A stretch of 64,000 nucleotides of DNA. Origin: Halopseudomonas maritima. GTDB lineage: Bacteria; Pseudomonadota; Gammaproteobacteria; Pseudomonadales; Pseudomonadaceae. Shown in pieces: positions 58,362 to 64,000 of this stretch; position 1 is the first letter of the stretch, and every line of letters starts with the position of its first letter. Location of the stretch: positions 620,001-684,000 of the forward strand of contig NZ_CP079801.1 in the NCBI RefSeq assembly GCF_021545785.1, given 5' to 3'. The notes under the pieces were generated by a model that had not been told where the DNA came from, ran no database searches, and was given only the letters and a program-made list of their open reading frames with translations. Both the position numbers and the translations under genes were made by a program.

Positions 58362-59549
58362 TCAGCCGCGATAGGCTTCGAACAGGCCGGTTGCGCCCAT
58401 GCCACCGCCAACACACATGGTGACGATGCCATAACGCTTGCCGCGACGCTGCAGCTCACGCACCAGGTGACCCACCTGACGAGAACCGGTCATGCCGAAC
58501 GGGTGGCCGATGGAGATGGAGCCGCCGTTGACGTTGTACTTCTCGTTGTCGATCTTCAGGAAGTCACGAGCGTACAGGCACTGGGAAGCAAAGGCTTCGT
58601 TCAGCTCCCACAGGTCGATGTCGTCGACGGTCAGGCCACGGGACTTCAGCAGCTTCGGCACGGAGTAAACCGGACCAATGCCCATTTCATCAGGCTCGCA
58701 ACCAGCAACAGTGAAGCCACGGAAGTAGGCCAGCGGCTTCAGGCCCAGCTCCAGCGCCTTGTCCAGGCTCATGACCAGGGTCATGGACGCGCCATCAGAC
58801 AGCTGAGAGGCGTTACCGGCAGTCACGGAACCGTCTTCGGCAAACACCGGCTTCAGGCTGTTCAGGCCTTCGATGGTAGTGTCAGGGCGGTTGCAGTCAT
58901 CGCCTGCAACAACGCCATCAACGATGGTGATTTCGCCAGTGGCCTTGTCCTGCACCTGATACTTGACGTTCATCGGTACGATTTCGTCGTCGAACAGGCC
59001 TTCGGCCTGAGCACGGGCAGTACGCTGCTGGCTCTGCAGTGCGTAGTTGTCCTGCTGCTCACGAGTAACGTTGTAGCGGCGCGCGACGATCTCGGCAGTC
59101 TGGCCCATCGGGTAGTAGATGCCCGGGAAGTCTTTTTCCAGGATCGGGTTGACGAAGTTGTCAGTGTTGCGGCTCTTGGCAGTCATGGTGATGGATTCAA
59201 CACCACCGGCAACGATAGCGTCGGAGCAGCCGGAAGCAACCTGGTTGGCAGCGATCGCGATGGCCTGCAGACCGGAGGAGCAGTAACGGTTCAGGGTCAT
59301 ACCGGCTACGTCGATGCCCATTTTGGACAGCACGGCAACGTTACGACCGATGTTGTGACCCTGTGCGCCTTCGTTGGAGCCGGCACCGACGATGCAGTCG
59401 TCGATCATCTTGGGGTCAATGCCAGTGCGCTCAATCAGCGCGTTGACACAGTGGGCCGCCATGTCATCCGGACGGGTCATGTTGAACTTGCCGCGGAAGG
59501 ACTTGGCCAGACCGGTGCGGACGCTGTCGACGATTACGACTTCACGCAT
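58362..59549 (-). CDS. Acetyl-CoA C-acyltransferase (thiolase)
   Basis: A 395-residue thiolase. The acylated cysteine is Cys90 in LNRYCSSGLQA, the catalytic His349 lies in GHPFGMTG, and Cys379 in TMCVGGGMGATG. NEAFASQ is also present. It may act in beta-oxidation or in ketone metabolism. No fadB-type partner is adjacent, so FadA versus acetoacetyl-CoA thiolase is open. A 200-bp palindromic element sits 52 bases upstream, so it may carry or disturb the promoter. Confidence 0.92.
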   Translation of the reverse strand: MREVVIVDSVRTGLAKSFRGKFNMTRPDDMAAHCVNALIERTGIDPKMIDDCIVGAGSNEGAQGHNIGRNVAVLSKMGIDVAGMTLNRYCSSGLQAIAIAANQVASGCSDAIVAGGVESITMTAKSRNTDNFVNPILEKDFPGIYYPMGQTAEIVARRYNVTREQQDNYALQSQQRTARAQAEGLFDDEIVPMNVKYQVQDKATGEITIVDGVVAGDDCNRPDTTIEGLNSLKPVFAEDGSVTAGNASQLSDGASMTLVMSLDKALELGLKPLAYFRGFTVAGCEPDEMGIGPVYSVPKLLKSRGLTVDDIDLWELNEAFASQCLYARDFLKIDNEKYNVNGGSISIGHPFGMTGSRQVGHLVRELQRRGKRYGIVTMCVGGGMGATGLFEAYRG

Positions 59550-59600
59550 TGCGATAACCTCATTGCTTGCCTAGGGGTTCAGACGGGCAACCCGTCATTA

Positions 59601-59800
59601 AAGGAAGCGCCGATCAATTCCACAAGCCCTCTGCACGCTTGAGCGCTCGCCCTACGGGGCGCTCAGGCTGGGCCGCACTCTGCGTTGTGATTTCTCGACA
59701 GGTCTAGACATGCCTTCGAAATCACGCCTTGATTGCAGCCCCGCCGAATGCGGCCCAGCCTGAACGCCAGAGGGCATGTGGAATTAATCAGTGCTTCCTT
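59601..59800. mobile_element. 200-bp MITE-like palindromic element
   Basis: The ends are a 33-bp inverted repeat with four mismatches (59601-59633 and 59768-59800), starting AAGGAAGC. Inside, properly nested, are an 18-bp inverted repeat with one mismatch (59663-59680 with 59746-59763), an 8-bp pair GTGATTTC/GAAATCAC (59687-59694 with 59718-59725), and a small hairpin near 59641-59664. No coding capacity. No clear target duplication is seen. It lies in the 356-base gap (59550-59905) between the thiolase and SDR genes. Confidence 0.82.
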
Positions 59801-59905
59801 AAGGGTCGCCAAGCATACTGCCCCAAGGCCACAACAGGAAACACAATAGACACAACTGATAAAACGCCATAGTCGGCCGACAGACGGCTGCCGACGGACC
59901 GTCCT

Positions 59906-60718
59906 TCAGTTGACGGGCACGCGCTTGGCCGCCAGACGGAACATTTCGTCGTAGATAACCTGCGGATCAGCGCGTTTTTGCTCCAGCGCCAGCCGCCCGC
60001 GCTCATGCGGCAGAATCATGAACTGATCCGCCTCGCTCTCGCGATAGGTGATATCCGCCACATCGGCAGCGCTGATGGGGGAGTTCTCCAGCAATTTGGC
60101 CATATCGTCGCGTGCCTGAGTATCCGGCCCGTGGTACGAGGCCAGCAGGTTGGTCTGGAAAAATGACGGACACAGCACGCTGACCTTGATACCCAGTGGA
60201 TGCAGCTCTGCCAAGAGACTCTCCGAGAGCGCCACCACACCGGCCTTGGCCACGTTGTAATTACTCATGCCCGGCGTCTGGATGTGGGCAGCCATGGATG
60301 CCACGTTGATGATGCGACCACTGCCCTGACGCATAAACAGCGGCATGAAGGCCTTGCAGCCCTTGACCACGCCCATCAGATTGATACATATCTGCGAATC
60401 CCAATCTTCCAGCGACAGGTCCCAGAACAGACCGCCAGAGGCGATGCCCGCGTTGTTGATCAGCACATCAACCCCGTTCAAACGCTCATCACAGCTCTGA
60501 GCCAGGGCCGCCAACTGGCTGAAGTCGCGTACATCACAGCGCTGGGTGAAGGCCCACCCGCCGGCGGCGGTTGCCATGCGGCGCGTTTCTTCCAGCCCCT
60601 GATCGTTGATATCTGCCAGCGCCAGCCTTGCGCCCTCGCGCGCATAGCGCAGCGCCAGCTCACGACCTAGGCCGCTACCAGCACCGGTAATCACCACCCG
60701 CTGTCCTGTTGCTTGCAT
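59906..60718 (-). CDS. Short-chain dehydrogenase/reductase
   Basis: A classical SDR of 270 residues. The cofactor loop is TGAGSGLG (residues 11-18), NNAG is at 88-91, and the catalytic Ser141, Tyr154 and Lys158 (YNVAK) are all present. The N-terminal ADIND stretch suggests NAD(H) preference. The substrate is not evident. It precedes the palindromic element and follows tapT on the same strand. Confidence 0.92.
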   Translation of the reverse strand: MQATGQRVVITGAGSGLGRELALRYAREGARLALADINDQGLEETRRMATAAGGWAFTQRCDVRDFSQLAALAQSCDERLNGVDVLINNAGIASGGLFWDLSLEDWDSQICINLMGVVKGCKAFMPLFMRQGSGRIINVASMAAHIQTPGMSNYNVAKAGVVALSESLLAELHPLGIKVSVLCPSFFQTNLLASYHGPDTQARDDMAKLLENSPISAADVADITYRESEADQFMILPHERGRLALEQKRADPQVIYDEMFRLAAKRVPVN

Positions 60719-60840
60719 GCTATCCCCTTACCTGTTGTTCTTGTTGTGGCACAGGCGATGACCTGTTCTGGGCAGTCTAGCGAGCCGTCGCACTGGCACC
60801 AGCGCTAAACGAGGATAATAAAATTTGTGAATGCGCGACC

Positions 60841-61482
60841 CTATTTGGCAGCGCTGTCGGTGTCCGACAGGTAGTTCTGTTGATAACGCGCTCGGCCCAT
60901 AGCGCGAATCTGTCCTTCGATCAACGCTTCAAAGGGCGCCAGCAACGCATGCTTGTCAAAGCCCTCGTGCAATATCGAGAGCGCTTCGGCGCCCGCCTCG
61001 ATGGTGGACAACGCGCCCGGCTGCGGCACCTTGCGCAGACGATAGCGACTAACCAGGCCAGCCGGCAGGCGCACCTGCGGCAGCGATTGCAAAATGGGAT
61101 TGAGATAAACCAGCTTACGCGCCTTGCGCCAGGTGCCATCAAGCAGCACCAGCCGCCTGGGACGCAGGTCTGCAGGCTCCGGCGCTAAGACCTGCGCCTG
61201 CTCGCCAGGAAACAGCAACTCGTTACGCCAGCGTGGGTCCTGCAGCCGACGCAACCAGGCCGGGTGCTGCTGCAACGACTCGGTTACCAGCAAGTGGGCA
61301 TTGACCAGCCCCGGCACCAACAGCCGAGCCGTATTGAGCGCATGGGAGGCTTCATCAGGGTGCTGGATCACCAGCAGTTGGGTTGCCGGCCACAAACGAG
61401 GAATCAATGAACACAGACACTGAGCCTGTGGCCGAGCGCACACCCGGCAGCGAACGCGGCCGGCTGAAGAGTTGACAGACAT
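60841..61482 (-). CDS. tapT: tRNA-uridine aminocarboxypropyltransferase TapT (DTW domain)
   Basis: Transfers the aminocarboxypropyl group of SAM to uridine (acp3U) in tRNA. The 213-residue protein has the N-terminal cysteine cluster CRVCARPQAQCLC and the D-x-T-W signature as LLDGTWRKARKL. It is a member of the DTW family, in which TapT is the characterised tRNA enzyme. I start at 61482 (MSVNSSAGRV). It runs in the same direction as the small genes downstream of rapA. Confidence 0.88.
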   Translation of the reverse strand: MSVNSSAGRVRCRVCARPQAQCLCSLIPRLWPATQLLVIQHPDEASHALNTARLLVPGLVNAHLLVTESLQQHPAWLRRLQDPRWRNELLFPGEQAQVLAPEPADLRPRRLVLLDGTWRKARKLVYLNPILQSLPQVRLPAGLVSRYRLRKVPQPGALSTIEAGAEALSILHEGFDKHALLAPFEALIEGQIRAMGRARYQQNYLSDTDSAAK

Positions 61483-61573
61483 AATGGATAACCAACAGCG
61501 GTGGTCACCCATTATGCCGCTTGCAGCGCGCGCAGGTCAGGCCCCAAGCCTGACACGCATACCAGACTTGCCC

Positions 61574-61690
61574 TTACTTGGTCTTTTTCTTGTGCGCGTC
61601 GCGCCAGATGAACAGGCCCACACCGCCCAAAAAGGCCACCATCAAACCCACTGTAAGCACACCGGCAATAACGGCTTCATCAACGTACAT
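61574..61690 (-). CDS. 38-residue membrane protein, CcoM-like
   Basis: A tiny gene with a strong AGGAGG ribosome site and one hydrophobic span (VIAGVLTVGLMVAFLGGVGL) between MYVDEA and a basic tail FIWRDAHKKKTK. The layout resembles CcoM, the small stabilising subunit of the cbb3 cytochrome oxidase described in P. stutzeri; this is recalled, not computed. Cytochrome oxidase genes are not in the window. It lies about 90 bases upstream of tapT. Confidence 0.68.
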   Translation of the reverse strand: MYVDEAVIAGVLTVGLMVAFLGGVGLFIWRDAHKKKTK

Positions 61691-61771
61691 AACCCACCTC
61701 CTGCATTGGCAATGACTGCAGGTTATGCCTAGCGGGCCGGAAGGTTATTGACGAGGATCAATAGAGCGGGG

Positions 61772-61951
61772 CTACCGCTTCTTTTTGTTGCCGCGGCTCT
61801 TTTTGCCGGTCTTGCTGCCGGCGGGCAGCGGCAACGCACGGGCGAATGCATCGCGCATGGCTTCAAGCCGGGCATCGTGAATATCGTGAATGCGTTGACG
61901 ACGGGCTTCACCCAAATCGATCACATCACCACTGCGATTTTCGTCGGTCAT
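61772..61951 (-). CDS. Small basic hypothetical protein
   Basis: A 59-residue product with an acidic N-terminal part (MTDENRSGDVIDLGEARRQRIHDIHDARLEAM) and a very basic lysine-rich tail (GSKTGKKSRGNKKKR). No known domain is seen. The start could also be 61963. It lies in a run of small genes between tapT and rapA. I do not recognise a function. Confidence 0.6.
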   Translation of the reverse strand: MTDENRSGDVIDLGEARRQRIHDIHDARLEAMRDAFARALPLPAGSKTGKKSRGNKKKR

Positions 61952-62006
61952 GACTCCACTCATCGGTTCAGGGAGGCACCGACTATCGGCGCCCAGGCCC
62001 AGACTA

Positions 62007-62282
62007 TCAAACTTCAATATCGACCAGCAGCCCCTTGTCCGGCAGGTCCAGCCCCTCGCCATCCTGCCCCTGCGCCTGTTGTGGGGGAGGCTCCCGCCGG
62101 GTGCCTGCCTTGCGCTTGCCACGCCTACGGTCCGGCCAGCGCCCACGATCGCTGTGGCGCCGTTCCACCTGAGGGGTTGCCGTATCCCGCAGCGGCTCAC
62201 TGGCCGCCGAGGGCTTCACCTCGCGACTGGTTTTAACCGCATCATTCTGGGCACCAGCTGGCGGTAATCCGGGTATCAGCAT
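62007..62282 (-). CDS. Small hypothetical protein rich in Arg, Pro and Gln
   Basis: A 91-residue soluble, low-complexity protein starting MLIPGLPPAGAQ and ending in LPDKGLLVDIEV. The central part is highly basic (RRHSDRGRWPDRRRGKRKAG). No domain recognised. Small genes of this kind near rapA are typical of Pseudomonas. Divergent from rapA with about 225 bases between, which hold the rapA promoter region. Confidence 0.6.
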   Translation of the reverse strand: MLIPGLPPAGAQNDAVKTSREVKPSAASEPLRDTATPQVERRHSDRGRWPDRRRGKRKAGTRREPPPQQAQGQDGEGLDLPDKGLLVDIEV

Positions 62283-62508
62283 GATCCACCCCCTAAGTGG
62301 CTTCCGTAAAAAACGACCGACTACACTGTTGTATCGACTGCCAAATCCTTGGCTTTAAGCATACGAAAGTGACGCAACACACAAATTGGATATTTTTTAA
62401 CCAACCTAACTGTCCCATCAGCGTCGACCAAAGGCAAGTCGCCGGTTCCGGGATGGCAGGTGATCGGGTACGATATGCGCCCTTTTTCGGCACCATCAGG
62501 AGAGTGGC

Positions 62509-64000
62509 ATGACGGTTTTTATCCCGGGACAGCGCTGGGTCAGTGACAGCGAAGCAGAACTGGGGCTGGGCACCGTCCTGTCACAGGATGACCGCGTGGT
62601 GATTGTGCTGTATCCGGCCAGCGGTGAAACCCGCCACTACGCCCTGCGCAACGCCCCACTGACTCGCGTGCGCTTCAGCCCGGGCGACGCCATCAGCCAC
62701 CATGAGGGCTGGCAACTGGTGGTCAGCGACGTCAGCGAGGCCGACGGCCTGCTGGTTTACCAAGGGCTACGTGAAGATGGCGAGAGCGCCAGCTTCCCGG
62801 AAACCATGTTGGACAACTTCATTCAGTTTCGTCTTGCCAGTGACCGCCTGTTTGCCAGCCAGATTGACCCGCTGCCCTGGTTCAGCCTGCGTTTTGAAAG
62901 TCTGCGCCACTATTGCCGTATCCAGCGCTCGCCGCTGCTGGGTCTGGCCGGGGTACGTACCCAGCCAATCGGCCACCAGCTGCACATTGCCCGCGACGTA
63001 GCCGATCGCATGGCGCCCCGCGTGCTGCTGGCCGACGAGGTTGGCCTGGGCAAGACCATTGAAGCCGGCCTGATCCTGCATCGCCAGTTGCAGACCGGCC
63101 GCGTGCGTCGGGTATTGATCGTGGTGCCGGAAAACCTGCAGCACCAATGGCTGGTCGAAATGCGCCGCCGCTTCAACCTGCAGTTCGCTCTGTTCAATGC
63201 CGACCGCTGCGACGGCGCCGACAGCAATCCCTTTGAAGAAGAGCAGCTGGCGCTGGTAGCGCTGGAGTTTCTGCTGGAAAACCCCAGCGCGCAGGACCAC
63301 CTGCTGCAGGCCGACTGGGACCTGCTGGTGGTAGACGAAGCCCACCACTTGGTCTGGCATGAGGACAACCCCAGCCCCGAGTACGCGCTGGTCGACACCC
63401 TGGCCCGCCAGACCCCGGCCGTGCTGCTGCTCACCGCCACACCGGAGCAGCTGGGCCAGGCCAGCCACTTCGCGCGCCTGCGGCTGCTCGACCCAGACCG
63501 CTTCCACAGCCTGGAGGACTTTGTCCAGGAAGCTGAACGCTATCAGCCAGTGGCCGAGGCGGTGCAGCACCTGCTGGAACAGGATCAGCTCAGCAGCGAA
63601 GACCGCAGCGCCATCGCCGGCTGGCTCGGCGATAGCGCCACCGCGCTGTTCGCCACACTGGATAAGGGCGGCGATGACGCCCCGGCCGCGCGCGACAGCC
63701 TGGTGCGTCAGCTGCTCGACCGGCACGGCACCGGCCGCGTGCTCTACCGCAACACCCGTGCCGCGATTGCCGGCTTTCCCGAGCGCGACCTGCACGCCTA
63801 CCCACTGCCCTGCCCCGCGCAATACCACGACCTTGAGGGTCAGGTGGCGCTCTATCCCGAGCAACCACTGCAAGCCGACTTTGATGGTCAGGGACAGCCC
63901 TGGTGGCAAGCCGATCCGCGCGTCGAGTGGCTGATCGACACCCTCAAGCTGCTCAAGCGCAACAAGGTGCTGGTGATCTGCGCCCACGCAGAGACTGCTC
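62509..64000 (+). CDS. rapA: RNA polymerase-associated ATPase RapA (C-terminus beyond window)
   Basis: A Swi2/Snf2-type ATPase that recycles stalled RNA polymerase. The first 497 residues are visible. Two N-terminal Tudor-like domains (about 1-110) begin MTVFIPGQRWVSDSEAELGLG. The helicase core follows with DEVGLGKT (Lys182), VVDEAHH (Asp276) and LLLTATPEQLG. Full length is about 950-970 residues, so roughly half is lost at the window edge. The start at 62509 has AGGAG upstream. Confidence 0.95.
   Translation, partial: MTVFIPGQRWVSDSEAELGLGTVLSQDDRVVIVLYPASGETRHYALRNAPLTRVRFSPGDAISHHEGWQLVVSDVSEADGLLVYQGLREDGESASFPETMLDNFIQFRLASDRLFASQIDPLPWFSLRFESLRHYCRIQRSPLLGLAGVRTQPIGHQLHIARDVADRMAPRVLLADEVGLGKTIEAGLILHRQLQTGRVRRVLIVVPENLQHQWLVEMRRRFNLQFALFNADRCDGADSNPFEEEQLALVALEFLLENPSAQDHLLQADWDLLVVDEAHHLVWHEDNPSPEYALVDTLARQTPAVLLLTATPEQLGQASHFARLRLLDPDRFHSLEDFVQEAERYQPVAEAVQHLLEQDQLSSEDRSAIAGWLGDSATALFATLDKGGDDAPAARDSLVRQLLDRHGTGRVLYRNTRAAIAGFPERDLHAYPLPCPAQYHDLEGQVALYPEQPLQADFDGQGQPWWQADPRVEWLIDTLKLLKRNKVLVICAHAETA

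Overview
The window is a gene-dense, roughly 60% GC chromosomal segment from a gammaproteobacterium of the Pseudomonas lineage, most likely a marine or salt-adapted relative such as Halopseudomonas. The evidence is the AmrZ regulator, the FlgZ-type flagellar brake, an aru-style arginine catabolic cluster next to alaS-lysC-rsmA, an AraC-type ArgR, and a sodium-pumping oxaloacetate decarboxylase. There is no prophage, rRNA operon, CRISPR array or transposase gene. I judge almost all of it to be core genome, with a few accessory islands.

Layout. 1-10.3 kb: tRNA hydroxylase trhO (cut by the window edge), bolA, a DMT transporter, an HPP membrane protein, a pterin dehydratase, mnmC, a LadS/RetS-like hybrid kinase, a TauE-family exporter and a YheU-family protein. 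10.4-24.2 kb: a small periplasmic protein, a pirin, recR-ybaB-dnaX with the 4.5S RNA gene, a chemoreceptor, an AEC transporter, tpm, a CvrA/NhaP2 antiporter, copA-cueR and a LysR regulator. 24.2-39.8 kb: the flagellar rod, hook and ring cluster flgBCDE / flgFGHIJKL with cheR, cheV, flgA, flgM, flgN and a PilZ brake; RpoN-type and FliA-type promoters and a strong terminator that splits the flg genes are visible. 39.8-48.8 kb: an MFS transporter, a Xre-RES toxin-antitoxin pair beside a structurally odd tRNA-Arg(CCT), amrZ, oadGAB, mgtE and duplicated tRNA-Arg(ACG) genes. 48.8-58.2 kb: tRNA-Ser, csrA/rsmA, lysC, alaS, then aruG-aruF-aruC and argR. 58.3-64 kb: a thiolase, an SDR, a DTW-domain tRNA transferase, three small proteins (one CcoM-like) and rapA (cut by the window edge).

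How parts work together. The flagellar genes follow the Pseudomonas hierarchy: RpoN-dependent flgA, flgB and flgF, and FliA-dependent flgM and possibly the chemoreceptor. AmrZ, CsrA/RsmA, a LadS/RetS-like kinase and a PilZ brake in the same window all belong to families that control the motile-to-sessile switch. CopA and CueR form a self-contained copper resistance unit with a MerR-type promoter.

Most unusual: two palindrome-rich, MITE-like elements (330 bp at 53386-53715 and 200 bp at 59601-59800). The first sits where P. aeruginosa carries aruD, aruB and aruE, and those three genes are absent here. Others are a tRNA-Arg(CCT) whose acceptor stem has two adjacent mismatches on the side next to the toxin-antitoxin module, a perfect 16-copy hexanucleotide repeat in dnaX, and two very small membrane protein genes.
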